This document shows, piece by piece, positions 37,228 to 48,474 of a stretch of DNA of 64,000 nucleotides. The translations under genes were made by a program, and so were the position numbers. The DNA lies in NCBI GenBank assembly GCA_025617375.2, contig JAMYGW020000006.1, positions 1,968,089 through 2,032,088 on the forward strand, in the 5' to 3' direction. Source of the stretch: Acarospora socialis. Its lineage: Eukaryota > Ascomycota > Lecanoromycetes > Acarosporales > Acarosporaceae. The notes beneath the pieces are model-generated. The model made no database searches and was not told the DNA's origin. It worked only from the letters and a program-made list of their open reading frames with translations. How positions within the stretch are numbered: the stretch's first letter is position 1; every line of letters starts with the position of its first letter.

Positions 37228-38910
37228 TTAAGGCGCCAGCCGTTGGCTATCTGCCTTGATCTTGGCCGTCTCCACCAAAGCTGGGAAGGCCCTGGCAAAG
37301 GCCGGGCCCAGAGACCAGTTGTGGAGGTTCCGGAGATGCCTCTCGAACACCGGGTTGATCATGAATTCGTCCGACTCGGGGATTGAGAGAAGGGTATCCG
37401 TATCATCGTAGGGCCAATTCAACGATAGGGTAGTAGTGAACGGAATGAAGAAATTCTCGAAAGGGTAATTCTGATAGGTATGGACCATCTTGTCTCGCAT
37501 GTGCGGCCACGGGAGATGATCAATCCATGCCGGGTGAGGCCTGAACAGCTGGGAGGGTCGAGGGCTGACCCAATCCGGAAGCCTGTTGTAGTTTTCCAGT
37601 GTCGGAGAGATCTGCCATCGCATGATCAAGAACATGATATAAAGCACCGCAACCTGTTCCGGGAGCCTCGAGAGATCAGGAAATGTCCTCAGAATATCAG
37701 TGAAGACCTTCGAGAGTGGGTGTGAGTACACGCTGCGTTCGGGGTTGAGTAGAGAAGACACGCTGGGATAAGCCGGTCCAACTAGCTTCTGGCTGGGAAC
37801 ACCCTCCGCAGCTTGCTGCCGCCTTTCGGCCAGAAAGTCCAGTAGGAGGCCATCGAGTGGGCAGGTGGGTGCTATATTTAGTACGGGCGCGGAATGCGCA
37901 ACTGGGGTTCCGTCCGGTGAGGCATAGCCGTGGTAAGACCCGAGATGGGGCGTAGTCGCAGTCCGCATGTTATTCGAACTTGGAGGATGGCAATCTAGCT
38001 CTTGTCAGGTATGCTTCTTTGTGATGGGAGAGTTCATGGACCTGAACCTATATTGCTTCCATCAACAGATGCGCCTCTTACTGAAGAGCCGTTGCTTAAT
38101 CGGGCAATATGTATTCCCTTATCCACGAGGAATCCAAACCCAAGCTTTTCCCCGGATGCGCCTAATTCGAGTCCATGTGCCAAGGCGTCCCTTTGCTGAT
38201 GAAACGCATTGACTGGTGACCATGGCGAAAGGGTGTTCGGGACCGCAGCAGCTGACCCATTCCATGTTTGATCAGCGGGCGTTATGACTGACTGAGGTGT
38301 CGAAGGTACTGTGATCGACGAAATCGCAGGGGAGACGGACGCCGCCGAAGCCTGATTGTAACCAAATCGATGGATCGTTGAAGTTGGCATAGGATCAGGG
38401 CCAAATTGCGAGATTTGTGCATTGTGTTGCGCAATCGACACGGGACCTGTTTGCTTGTCAGTATCGAATATATTCGCAAGACCGGGCGTGCAGAGGAGAA
38501 GTAGTCTCACCATGCGCAACTTGAGAGCTCAGGATCGGCTCTAGCACGGCCAACGCGGATGAGAGGCGTCTTCGGATCTCATCGTTCTCGGCTTGGATCG
38601 CTTCTTTTTGCCGGATAACGGCCTGAAGCTCCTGGTAGGGCTGTTGAGAGGTGAGTTCCTGCACCCTTCTTTCCAACGTCTCGATCTGGTTTTTGGTGCG
38701 CTCTCGTATGGCCCGTTGAGCCTCTCTATCATTGGCACGCTTTTTGGTCAGTTGTTCGGGCGTCAAGCTTGTGACACCTCGAGATCCAGCGGCAGTCGAG
38801 ATACGCCGCTTGTTCCCCAGGGTCGGGGTCGCGACGTTATCATGGGAATGTGCCGGATTGGTGGGTGGGTGTTTTTTATCTGAGGCATCATCTGGCGGCT
38901 CTGTTGGCAT
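37228..38910 (-). CDS. bZIP transcription factor with DUF3425-like C-terminus
   Basis: Predicted nuclear DNA-binding regulator, three exons: 38,910-38,511, 38,446-38,048 and 37,994-37,228, giving about 521 residues. Intron 1 (GTGAGA...AACAG) is clear and phase-matched; intron 2 (about 53 nt, ending CTAG) is phase-matched but its donor is less certain. The basic region is at residues about 56-72 (KKRANDREAQRAIRERTK) followed by a leucine-zipper-like heptad (about 76-120). The middle is Ser/Pro/Thr-rich. The C-terminal exon carries the fungal bZIP-associated domain: TCPLDGLLLDFL, then a W-x5-P..N..LPDWVSP stretch and PHPAWIDHLPWPHMR. In this fungal family the C-terminal domain has no proven function. 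Divergently transcribed from RIB1 across 1.3 kb. Confidence 0.88.
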
Positions 38911-40250
38911 GTCTAGGTAGACGCTTACACGTCATCCCGCCCTCACATACTAAGTGAAGTAAGGCAAGGGACCTTATTTGTTCGTAGGACAAAAGGATCG
39001 CTCGTGATCGGAGATCCGACGAAGTTTGTGACTGGACAAGGTGTCATGTTCGTTGCGGCTTCGAAGCAATGACGAGTCATTAGCCGCGCATCTTCTGCCA
39101 GGGTCTACCTACTTTACTTTACCCGCCGCAGTCCAACGGCCAAGCTTCTTTACAAGTTCGCAACGAATTCAATCGAGTATAGTATTCCGGGTAGAGCTAG
39201 AATTGTTATCATGTCATCCCCGAGAGTACTTCATGGGTCCCTGTCTTGCTTTGCTTCCAGATGTCCTGAACCTCGATGTCTTTGCGCCAGTCTCGTTCTG
39301 GCCTCCAGTAATGCAATGACACCGAGTTCTTTCGGCTGCTAATATCAGACGTACTGTGAGTTGTACTTGTGTTTTCTTATCACAGTCACACCGGTTGCAG
39401 GAGGACTAGGGCAGTCCTAGGCTCAAATTGTCGAAGTAAGTCTCCGCGCTTGGTACCGGGTATTGGCAGGCCTGCAGCTTGATGCATGCGAAAGATTCGG
39501 AGTATATGTCATAGGAGGACTCTCGAACCCGACGCTGGAGACCTCAAATCACAGCTTCACGTACTTACTTGACGGATAATCCCAACTGAACCAGTTCCTC
39601 GTACGCTAGGGCCAGCCTACTGATTGGAGCTATTCAATTTTCCTCCCTATACAATCAGGTCTTCACATAGCTTGAAAGACAAATATACTTACATCAGAGA
39701 GAGGATGATGACTCTTAAGCAAGAGTACCTGGCCTCTTGGGTTGTTGATGATGGGCGCAACGCCTGGTTTTCTATGTGTTTCATTGGGGGCCGCTCCAGA
39801 GAATCATTTGCTTTTGCTAGATATAGACAAACCCTTGGAGACAAATCTAGTGCACCGAAATCTCCCACTGTAAAGCTTCCACCCAGCAATCTATTTGCAA
39901 GGAGAGCTTCTCGACTGGGAACTATCGGGACTTCGGTGTCTCGCCCCAATACGCTACCCGATAGCGCTGATGCCCTCGTCTGACAACGATAATCAAGCAA
40001 TAATATGGTTCTTTCGAGATTCGTCGTACAAGGCAACTCTTTACAACATTCCTAGTCTTACCACCTGTAAAGGAGTAGAGACAACGTCGCCGTTCCAGCG
40101 CGGCTTACAAATATCCCTTCGATACCTCAGCAACTGGAACTTGGAGATGGTGGAGGGGCAGCGCTGACGCACTACTGTCGAGCGCAACCGAGGAACCCCA
40201 CGTCCTGGTCCTTTGGAGGATTAAAGATTTGTCTCCGTGACACACGAACG
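38911..40250. other. intergenic region between bZIP and RIB1
   Basis: Divergent promoter space with normal base composition. Short frames at 39,041-39,319 and 39,624-40,036 lack motifs, and the second is open on both strands. I see no supported gene. Confidence 0.5.
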
Positions 40251-41255
40251 ATGCTCGAACTGCCGCCCCTTGCATCTCCTCTATATTCACCCCGGCCGCG
40301 ATCTCTTTCGTCAAGACTATCAGATTATGACCTCGACCATGACCCTCCCAATTCCATCATCAGCCCTGCCTTCACGCCGCCCTCGACGCCGGGAACTGGC
40401 ACCCCAGCATCACGCCGGGAGCCGCGATGCACACCCGTCGACACGAGCACACAAAAGCCTCCGAAACTGCTCCCAGCCCTTCCGGATGTCGATTGCGTCG
40501 TTCGAGCTCGAATTCCGACGGTGACCGGCGCAGAGATGTTCTTGCACTTGTATCAGAACAGTGTGGACGACAAAGAGCACCTTGCAATCGTATTTGGTTC
40601 CCATATCCGGTCAAAGTCTTTGGATGCTCCGCGACCAGGCGAGACGGAAATGGATCGCATGATTCGCGGTGCATACACCGGGAGGCTGCATCCCGGAAGA
40701 ACATCGAGTCACCTAGATTCCCAACCACATCCGGCTCCAAGGGAGCCTATAACGGAGCCTGCAACGTCACCTCCGTTGGTTCGAATACACTCCGAGTGCT
40801 ACACCGGTGAAACCGCGTGGTCTGCGCGGTGCGACTGCGGCGAGCAACTTGACGAAGCTGCGAGGCTGATGTCTCTCCCATCTTCATCCGGCGGTGTCAT
40901 CATATACCTACGGCAAGAAGGGAGGGGAATTGGGCTAGGAGAGAAGCTCAAGGCCTACAACCTGCAAGATCTGGGATCAGATACGGTAGAAGCCAATCTC
41001 CTGCTGCGGCATCCGGCGGATGCGCGGAGCTACGGGCTGGCCACCGCTATGCTCCTGGATCTGGGCTTGGGAGGTAGTACTGGTATACGGCTTCTCACAA
41101 ATAATCCGGATAAAGTACGAGCGGTGGAAGGGCCAAATCGAGAGGTTGTGGTTAAGGAACGGGTTGCAATGATTCCTATAGCTTGGAAGACCGGCGGCAA
41201 GGGAGGTATACATAGTGAGGAAATAGAGGGTTACTTGCGTACAAAGGTTGGATAG
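40251..41255 (+). CDS. RIB1: GTP cyclohydrolase II
   Basis: Catalyses the first step of riboflavin synthesis: GTP opens to 2,5-diamino-6-ribosylamino-4(3H)-pyrimidinone 5'-phosphate, formate and pyrophosphate. Cytosolic. Single exon, 334 residues. Residues 1-80 are Pro/Ser-rich. The catalytic domain runs from about 82 to 315. The zinc ligands appear as Cys183, Cys194 and Cys196 in the motifs [10 protein letters not shown] and [12 protein letters not shown]. The GTP/phosphate-binding signature [11 protein letters not shown] is at 219-229, and [13 protein letters not shown] at 281-293 closes the active site. All key residues are present, so the enzyme should work. It is tail-to-tail with the hydrolase gene. 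An essential housekeeping enzyme this close to a telomere is unusual; it could be a second copy. Confidence 0.95.
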   Translation: MLELPPLASPLYSPRPRSLSSRLSDYDLDHDPPNSIISPAFTPPSTPGTGTPASRREPRCTPVDTSTQKPPKLLPALPDVDCVVRARIPTVTGAEMFLHLYQNSVDDKEHLAIVFGSHIRSKSLDAPRPGETEMDRMIRGAYTGRLHPGRTSSHLDSQPHPAPREPITEPATSPPLVRIHSECYTGETAWSARCDCGEQLDEAARLMSLPSSSGGVIIYLRQEGRGIGLGEKLKAYNLQDLGSDTVEANLLLRHPADARSYGLATAMLLDLGLGGSTGIRLLTNNPDKVRAVEGPNREVVVKERVAMIPIAWKTGGKGGIHSEEIEGYLRTKVG

Positions 41256-41491
41256 TCTGGAATCGTTACGAGATATTCGCTAACTCGCGTACAGATTGGG
41301 AAGATGGGACATATGATATAATAACGTCTCGGTTAGGTTATAACGCATTGCGGTGGAGTTATGGGTTTGCTTTTAAGGAGTCGACTTGGGATAAATCAAG
41401 ATGAAAGCATTAGATGCCAAGCTAGTGCTGTCATAAGATTTCCATTAGAACACTGTGTGTGATTGGTGTATCGAACCCGAGCATCGAGATG

Positions 41492-42704
41492 TTAAGGGAT
41501 AGCAGCAAGCCAAGGTTCAAGGGCTTCGAAAATCTCCAGGTTGTTCTTTTCCATGAAGAGCATGTGTCCATTACCGTGTATCCCAAGGTCAGCTAGTTTA
41601 AGGTGCTCAGTTTGGATGCCTGCCTGTGTGAGGAACTCGACAGTGCAATGGTCATAAGGCGCATGGTAGCTAGCTTCGCTTGTCACCAGCATCACTGGGA
41701 TATGCACCAGATGGATCAACTTCCGAGCCGGCTCTGCTTGCAGCACGCACGACGTCAGATTTGCAGAAGTTGAGGACTGCTCTTGGGTTGCCAAGGGCTT
41801 CATTGGATCTGCAACGGGTGGATCATAAGTTAAAGGGATATCTGTCAGGCCGTAAGGACGGGCAGAGGTGTTGCTGAAGACTGCATCTCGAAACGGAGGA
41901 CCGCTTGGCTCGATCGAGAGAATCCCTTTGACCAGTTCAGGCCGAGCGTCAGCAATCAGCCAGGGCATCAAGCCTCCTTGGGAGTGGGCTATTAGGATAG
42001 CGGAACCAATCCGATCCAGAAGGGCGGCGCCGGCCTTCTGCATTGTCTGTTGCTGTTCAATTGCGTTGGAGATGACCTGGACGTTGGAGGCGTAGAAGGC
42101 GTCAAAAGTCGGATCACCCATGAGCCCGGTCCCCGGCCATTGCGTGTGAAGATGTGCTTGAGGCCAAAGGTTGAATAACTCTGGAGCGGTGAACCGCCGT
42201 TCGACCAGCTCTGCCGAGTAAGTAATCTGCGTTCCGTTTCCAGGAAACCAGGCCGAGCGCGCTCGCTCTGTTTGGTCAATGAGGTAGACTTCGTAGCCTT
42301 TGTCGATCAGCCAGGATGCCCATCCCTTCCGGCCATCGGGGGTGTTGAGCCAATTCTGTAAAGATCAGCTAGAGTTTGGCTAGGTGGGAGGTTCAATGGA
42401 AGGAAGCGGGTCATCGTCAACCTACCGTGCCAGTTTGCGCCTGCCCATGAATAAACACCAGTGGATACTTATGACTTGCAGCGTAGATTGGAGCAAGATG
42501 CTCCACGTACATCTGCTCTCGGAAAGTGTGTTGCCCAGTGCCATCAGCTACATATCGTCCGCCTACGTAGAAGTAGTCGCGCTTATATGGCGATTCGGGT
42601 GAGGGCTCGCTGCTTGCTAGCGTCAATAGTGCGCAGACCAAGCTCGCGAGAAGGGCAATTCCCCGTAGCTTTGAAGGGTGAGTCTCAGTCATCGCGATGG
42701 GCAT
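41492..42704 (-). CDS. secreted alpha/beta hydrolase (esterase/lipase-like)
   Basis: Two exons, 42,704-42,426 and 42,355-41,492, joined by a phase-0 intron (GTAGGT...TTTACAG), giving 380 residues. A hydrophobic segment at about residues 13-32 looks like a signal peptide or anchor. VFIHGQAQTG (about 83-92) is the oxyanion loop. The nucleophile elbow AHSQGG puts catalytic Ser at 218. NGHMLFMEKNN near the end puts catalytic His at about 357; the acid is likely in the preceding strand. Fold and triad place it in the alpha/beta hydrolase superfamily, so it should hydrolyse ester-type bonds. The substrate is not deducible. The two in-frame starts are Met1 and Met5. Confidence 0.88.
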
Positions 42705-43446
42705 ATAAGGTATGGTATCTGGATATAGATAATCGAGCGGACCTCGGGGGAAGAGTGTTTTATCTCATAGGTGGCAGGGAGATGGATCAAGCTTTCTGAG
42801 ATTCCTCATTCGTCTTTTTCAGCAGGCATGAATGATCATCTTGCAGTCAACAGCAGCAACGCAAACATGGAATATCAATTTTATGTACATCGGTGATGGA
42901 ATGCTTAAATTGTTCAAGATATGAGATGGCCTTTTGCAAAATCACTTTACAGTATACTTATGTCTCATGATGTCGCCGTAACAGAGATAGGATCACTGGA
43001 GATCTCCTCATTTCCCTCAGCGCTGTGTCGGTCTAAATTAATTGAAATTCTGTTATTTACCTGCACCTTAGCCGGTTTTGTAAGTATACTTCTTACTCAC
43101 CTTCTTCTTGCCTTGCTCTAGCTACAGCCTTGGTCTAGGTTCTAAAGTCATGGTAGATGCTGCTGATACAGAATGCCAATCTAGTCACACCCATCTGGCA
43201 ACAAAGTATCGCAGATATGGCCTATGTTTAAGCCTGGACACCAGCGCAGCATTTTGGAACAGTTACATGGGTGCGGAGGGCAACGAATTTCACAATCTCC
43301 TTGAAGTGCCTGTGTTGGAGCGACTCGGCAATGTACAGGAAGGGGACCATGCTCATGAGACCGGTTGAGAGGGCCTTTAGTGAACATGTAATGAGCATGT
43401 CGTCTACTATAAGCCAGTCGAAATCGTAAGCAGTTGTCCAGTTTAA
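42705..43446. other. intergenic region
   Basis: Upstream region of the hydrolase. Short frames (42,921-43,121 and 43,108-43,368) overlap each other and antisense frames and have no recognisable features. Confidence 0.45.
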
Positions 43447-43674
43447 TCATGAGAATTGAGAACTTCTAGGAACACTTACTGGGCAGAAACAGGCATAATA
43501 GAGTCCCGCAGCCTGATCGTACCCCATCTGAATAGGTTTATATGTCCTACTAGTACAAGCATCGTTGTAAAGACTAGGTTGAGTATATCCGTTACTTTTC
43601 TTATATTTAGGAGGTGATGGTGGCGGAGGGTTTGTCTGAGCAGGAGGTTCGTTTGTTGTTATTGCAAAAGACAT
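43447..43674 (-). CDS. short proline-rich ORF, unknown
   Basis: 75 codons from an ATG with an in-frame TGA just upstream. The product is Pro/Thr/Asn-rich at the start (NPPPPSPPKYKK), then has DACTSRTYKPIQMGYDQAAG and YYACFCP. A good donor (CCA|GTAAGT) at about 43,480 suggests the true gene is spliced to a downstream exon that I could not fix. No family recognised; low confidence. Confidence 0.25.
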   Translation of the reverse strand: MSFAITTNEPPAQTNPPPPSPPKYKKSNGYTQPSLYNDACTSRTYKPIQMGYDQAAGLYYACFCPVSVPRSSQFS

Positions 43675-43967
43675 TTGTCATCTCGTTTGATGTCTGGCTA
43701 ACAAATCTTGAGTTTTCTAGGAGGCTTGGAGTACTCCTTATGGGCAGTAGACAACGGCGTCCCCAAACGCCACTAATGACTTCTGGAGGTCAGTCCGTTG
43801 GAACTTCCGAGGTCTCGAAATTCAAAGGTTGAAACAAGACGGTCATGGTTGGCCTGATATAGATACTCCATGCGGTCACCGAGACCGCCAATCTGACCAT
43901 CAATAGTCTTGTCTTTTCTGCGCCATGAGATCTCCCTTGTCATCTTGAAGGCCTTTCACCCAGTCGC

Positions 43968-45108
43968 TTACCAGTAGTTCGGCGGCCTTGTTTGTTTTGC
44001 CCTCGATACGTTATCCCATTTGAATTGCGCTTTGTCGAACGCTGAGCCGTCGCCGAAGTTCGAATCCTTTTCGCCGGAACCGTCACCATTGTATGACGCT
44101 AGGTGCTTGACTATCTGATACAGTGAATCACATTTCAGTTGGTCTCCCAATTTCCCCCGAATGAACTTGGTGTAGATGGCTTGCTGGTCCGTGCGGGGCA
44201 TGAGAGGCAGTGCCATTTTCGGACCGTCTGTTGCAGTTTGCTTGGGCCCTGCCTTTGCGTACAATATTACCATTGAAATGAAGCCCAGGAACTCGTCGTT
44301 GATATCTGAGGGCTTAATCTGAGCTAGTTCAGAAAAGTCTTCCTTACAGAGTTGGTGCATGTTGTTGAGTTTGCTCTGAACCGTGGTTAGGAGCGTATCT
44401 GTCTTTCCAGATTTTGCTTTCACAAAGAGTGCCTGAATTCCCTCTAGAGGCATCGCAGCTGTTACCTGCTGTCCGAAGAGGAAGATATATTGCATCGTAG
44501 TTCCTTCATTGAATCCGTTTGGTGCCTCCACAAACCATGAACCACAACACTCGAACCCGGCGATTTGCACCTCACTTTTTCCAGATTTACTTGGCTTCCA
44601 GGTTGTCTACATACTAATCAGTCAGAGACGTGGAAGACAGTGTATAGAGCATAGAGATTCAGTCAACGCCGAGTGGCGTCACCAACGGGGAACGTTCACT
44701 TACAAGAAATTTAGTAATCTCATCGGCGATGGGCCCAGCTGTTTTCTCCCCAACCTTGACCTTTGTGCCATCAACAATGAATTCAGAGACAAAACAACTG
44801 ATTCCGGTACAAACCTCTGTGCCAATGTGCTCGGCAGTGAGTAACCAGTCAGTTTAAGACGAAGTTGTCGGCTTTGAGTTGAGAACCTTGACTGTCTTCC
44901 CTCTGATAAGTTTGACTTCGTCGGGCGTGCATTTACCACCAGGAGGTGGGGTGGTCTCCTCGCGAGGGTTCTTATATGAGAGTGCCCGCAGTTCAAGCTC
45001 ACTGCCCAGTCCAGGAGAATTGTCAACACGTTGAGACACCGATGCGGATGGCGCTGCCGACGCAAAGACGAAGAAGCACAGCGATGCTAGAAGGCTAGAG
45101 GACCGCAT
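43968..45108 (-). CDS. predicted secreted protein of unknown family, three exons
   Basis: Proposed exons 45,108-44,887, 44,829-44,704 and 44,606-43,968, about 328 residues. The start MRSSSLLASLCFFVFASAAP is a textbook signal peptide, with cleavage likely after residue 20. Intron 2 is well supported (GTAAGT...TATGTAG, phase 0). Intron 1 is a guess: the frame reads TAA at 44,854-44,856, and a 57-nt intron beginning GTTCTC would remove it, but its acceptor is GAG. Otherwise the TAA is a nonsense change. Cysteines occur as KCTPDE, VCTGISC, FECCGSW, LCKED and KCDSLY. The C-terminal half has an ALPLMPRTDQQ motif. I do not recognise a named family. An in-frame ATG at 45,180 is an alternative start. 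Confidence 0.65.
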
Positions 45109-45575
45109 CCTGAAGTTCCTCACTGTGAAGGAGAAGATATCGAAGTTCAGAAGCAGTCTGAAGATGTAAGAGGTATCCAAGAGCGAACTTAATGCGCATA
45201 GAAGATGATGAAGACGGTACTTGGCTTGTCAGGAGACACGCCTGCTTTTATAGAGCATACGCAGTAATGGCCACTCTATACAAACATGACAGGAACATGT
45301 CCAACATCTACTGCTTCTAAAGAAAGGATGATGTTGACAATCATTGTCATAAGCTGCGGCCATGGAATGACAGGAGAATCTGAAACGTGTCATGACATAG
45401 AAATAGAACATATAGAATTAGAAGCCATAGATATAGGAGGTTAGACTCATATATGAAAGACGCAACTCCGTATAGTAGTAGTTTTGTTGATCTTCATCAT
45501 GAATCTACCCTGTGCACTGCCCTCTTCACAGTGTGGCCCCAAAGTCGGCTTGTTTCTTGATACAGAGTCAGCTAC

Positions 45576-45971
45576 TTAGAGCCGTAGGTTGCGGCCCCGG
45601 GAGTAGATGCTGGTATCTGACTGCCTGAGAAACCCTTCGTAGCTGAATGAGATGGGGTCGAGTTGATTGGCGGTGCAACAATAAAAGATAGGGTTGGCAT
45701 GATAGCTTGGCGGACAGGAACATACACACCGGGATGCGGAAACGTTGTTCCGTTCTGATGGGCAGTGCTGAGTACACCTCACTGCTATCTTACTTGCTAA
45801 TCAACAACCTCAGATCTAAGTAGAGCACGTACTATCATACTCGCAGGTAGTTGATATTAGACCAATTCTTCTATGCGGATTGCCAACCTTAGGAATAAAT
45901 TTTCGACACCCCTTAGATCGGGACGCAAGGAAGCTATAGAGTATGGAGAGGACTAGAACCGTATCGCCTTT
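45576..45971 (-). CDS. possible cysteine-rich protein exons
   Basis: Two open stretches join in phase across a 51-nt intron (45,833|GTACGT...ATAGCAG|45,781). The joined frame contains TTCEYDMRCTQHC, then RCVCSCPPSYHAN and FYCC: nine cysteines within about 45 residues. The upstream exon is open from 45,971 but contains no ATG, so a further exon would be needed. It overlaps the first codons of the F-box ORF on the other strand. It could be a small secreted Cys-rich protein or a fragment; low confidence. Confidence 0.25.
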
Positions 45972-46956
45972 TCAAGCTGTCGGAGATGAGATCAAACTCC
46001 ACAGACGAAAAGATCCCACCCAACACTCGGCGCTACTTCATCTCTTAGCTAACCTCCAGTCAACAATGACTCTCGCCACCATTGACAGGGGCCAGCAGCC
46101 GCTTATAAGACCCTCTTTGTTCTCTTCTCTTCCACAAGAGCTCATCCTTCGTATTTTCGAATCCGTCAGCAGCCTCAACGAGGTTGCCAACCTGATCCGC
46201 ACCGCGCGAATTTTCCGGCACGTATGGCAGCTCAACGCTACGTTGATAACTAATCACTTCTTCCCACGAGCTATAGACTGCTTCCGGGAAGCAGAGCAGC
46301 TGGCCAATGCCCAGGAACTGGCAGAAGCCGAACAGCAGCACCAGCACCAGCAAGAGCAAAAACACCGCCACCGCCAGGAGGATCATCAGACAGTTCTTCG
46401 TCGAACGAAGAGGATTCTGTCCAACGCAAGCCAGGTGTCTCTCTTGTGTGACTTCTATGAAACACAGATGATACCACAGATAGTACTGAACAAGCACATT
46501 AAAAAAGATCATCCTTGCCATTACTTAACTCCGACGGAACGGACTCGCTTCACCCATACCTACTATCGCATGTGGATTTATACTACCATGGGCAATGTTC
46601 AACACTCGCAAGAACTGCGGTCTTCGTTCCTCGCTCGTCTAAACAACAGAGAGCTCTACTGTATGCACGAGATAGGCATGTGGTTGACATCGTTAGCTGA
46701 CACGGAAGGACTGTCGCGACTGGGTCTAATCAATTCAGACGAGACGGACATGGAGGGCAATGGATGGTACTTGGCTTGGGTGGAGCTTGCTAGAGAATGG
46801 GATAGGAGGATGGAAGGTTTGCCATTCATGGATGGCAAGATGAATATTCCAGATACGACGCCTTGGAATATGTTTGCAATGTTTGACATGTGGCAAGAGT
46901 GGCTGCAACCCTCTTTTGGCGCAATGTGTTTTGAACAATTAGATGTTGAAGCATAG
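45943..46956 (+). CDS. F-box protein
   Basis: 337 residues from the first ATG; the in-frame ATG at residue 42 (46,066) is an equally plausible start because the first 41 residues show no domain. The F-box is at about 61-95 (FSSLPQELILRIFE...ANLIRTARIFRHVW), the part that binds Skp1 in SCF ubiquitin ligases. A Gln/His-rich low-complexity stretch lies at about 120-148. The C-terminal part (YYRMWIYTTMGN, WYLAWVELAREWDRR, WNMFAMFDMWQEW) is Trp-rich and resembles the tails of many uncharacterised fungal F-box proteins. The substrate is unknown. Single exon. Confidence 0.8.
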   Translation: MERTRTVSPFQAVGDEIKLHRRKDPTQHSALLHLLANLQSTMTLATIDRGQQPLIRPSLFSSLPQELILRIFESVSSLNEVANLIRTARIFRHVWQLNATLITNHFFPRAIDCFREAEQLANAQELAEAEQQHQHQQEQKHRHRQEDHQTVLRRTKRILSNASQVSLLCDFYETQMIPQIVLNKHIKKDHPCHYLTPTERTRFTHTYYRMWIYTTMGNVQHSQELRSSFLARLNNRELYCMHEIGMWLTSLADTEGLSRLGLINSDETDMEGNGWYLAWVELAREWDRRMEGLPFMDGKMNIPDTTPWNMFAMFDMWQEWLQPSFGAMCFEQLDVEA

Positions 46957-47187
46957 CCTCGCGAGCACTGCGATAATAAGAATAACTGTTACATTTCTTC
47001 TTTCTTCTTGGAATCTCACCCTGTACTGAGACGCTGATGGGCCTTAATGGCTATGGCTATAGCTTGGAACGTCAACAAGCCCGGGGCCTGAGTCCGCAAG
47101 TCACACGATGTCCGCTCGGGTAACGCAAGGTTCTGGTCTGCATTGACATGAACTACCCTTTTGACAGTCATAGGTTGCTACTGATTA
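46957..47187. other. intergenic spacer between convergent genes
   Basis: 231 bp between the 3' ends of the F-box gene and the membrane-protein gene; nothing further seen. Confidence 0.5.
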
Positions 47188-48316
47188 TTATTCAATTTGA
47201 CTACTCATATAAACCTCATCGTATCTAATCTCGCACAACATTGTTGCTGCTGTTCCAGCATGCGCTATGCCTTTTGTGTTCAGTATATCCTCTTCCAAGA
47301 CTTCATCCCTCAGCGCGCTTATTTTGGCTTGCACTCCATTCTTATTGCTATCACTTTGAGCAGCTTCGCCCGCCTTTCTACCCCAAAACATTGTCTCCCC
47401 TACTTCCGGTCACTCGTCGATCAGATTGACAAGTGTTTGCAGATGGCCAAATGTTGCCAGCTGTGGGCCCTTTGGCTGCCAGAATGCACACGCAGACACA
47501 AAGGATGCCAAGAGCACCGCCGTGAGGGAGAGGTAGATGATCTGTGGCGGGTGCATTACGAGCTCGAGGGAGAAGTAGGTCGAGACGGCCACGCTGAAGA
47601 TCCAGTGGAGGATGGGCTTGTATAGAAAGAGCGTCAATGCTGGGCCGGAGACGAGTAGAGCGTGGAGCGCGTTTGTCGGCGCGCGGGAGAGACCCGGCTC
47701 GCCTTTCAAGGCCCTCGAGCGGTTGCCGGCACGGCGCCAAGTCTTCTCGTCTCGCACGACGTCGACCAGCAACTCAGCGCAGTGCAGACTGAGGGTCATG
47801 ACGGCCTGGAGCAGGCAGACGAGAGCGTATGCCCAGCAGAAGCTGGGAAAGGAGACATATGGGCATACGGGTACTTGGTGTTCTGCCAGTCAAACTCGCC
47901 GATGAATTTCCAAGGGATGGCCAGCGTGATGGTTCTGGACATGACCGAGTTGCCATTCCACTGGGCGCGCCAGAGGTCCACCGATTCGGGTATGACAGGA
48001 ACTAAGGCCCAGCTGTGGCCGTAGTACATGCCGTTGATGGGTTTGAAGTGACGAATCACAAGGATCAAGACGAGAGCCCAGAGAAGGCAGAGGGTGACTG
48101 CGCCCCGGACCAAAAAGAAGACAATGCGTACTTCCTTGTGTGCGCGGCAGACAGGTTCCTGTTGGGTTCGTGGGGTTACAGGGGAGGCATCATGTCCTCT
48201 ATCATGAACACTGCAAAGACAGCGGCCAGGGATGGCACTGATAGTTCTAGCGTTAGTATATGCGGCGGCTGTGTCGATGGGAATTGGGCTCCAAGTAGGG
48301 CTATAAAAGTACTCAT
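47188..48316 (-). pseudogene. multi-pass membrane protein gene with several disruptions
   Basis: The reading starts at ATG 48,316 (MSTFIALLGAQFP), with hydrophobic segments including AAVFAVFM, CLLWALVLILVIRHF, CWAYALVCLLQAVM and IIYLSLTAVLLASFVSACAFW. The C-terminal block KGPQLATFGHLQTLVNLIDE is followed by TGA (47,412-47,410), then PEVGETMFWGRK in the same frame and an HAGT motif near the end. From memory this C-terminal layout, with Trp after the DE, recurs in uncharacterised fungal membrane proteins, so the TGA looks like a lost Trp. Frame changes near 48,170-48,115 and near 47,860 also break the sequence unless introns that I cannot define lie there. Probably a decaying gene; function unknown. 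Confidence 0.55.
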
Positions 48317-48474
48317 ACTCTTGCTAGATATGAGTCTGTTACATTAGTAAGATACCTGCTTCGTAGACTCTAACAGTCATTTAAGCCTCAAATTTCTCAT
48401 ACATGAATCTGAAGTAGTTTTACTCATTGCTGTTAAATGGCCATCAGGTTTAATCTCAACGTATGTCTTTGAAT

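Noticed and set aside
39041-40036. ORFs in the bZIP-RIB1 intergenic region
   Set aside because: Open frames occur on both strands over the same bases, with no motif, splice logic or coding-like pattern.
42921-43368. Short + strand ORFs upstream of the hydrolase
   Set aside because: They overlap each other and antisense frames and show no domain; the hydrophobic stretch in the first is explained by AT-rich sequence.
47197-48347. + strand ORFs opposite the membrane-protein gene
   Set aside because: They are antisense frames of a region whose - strand shows clear membrane segments and a recognisable C-terminal block.
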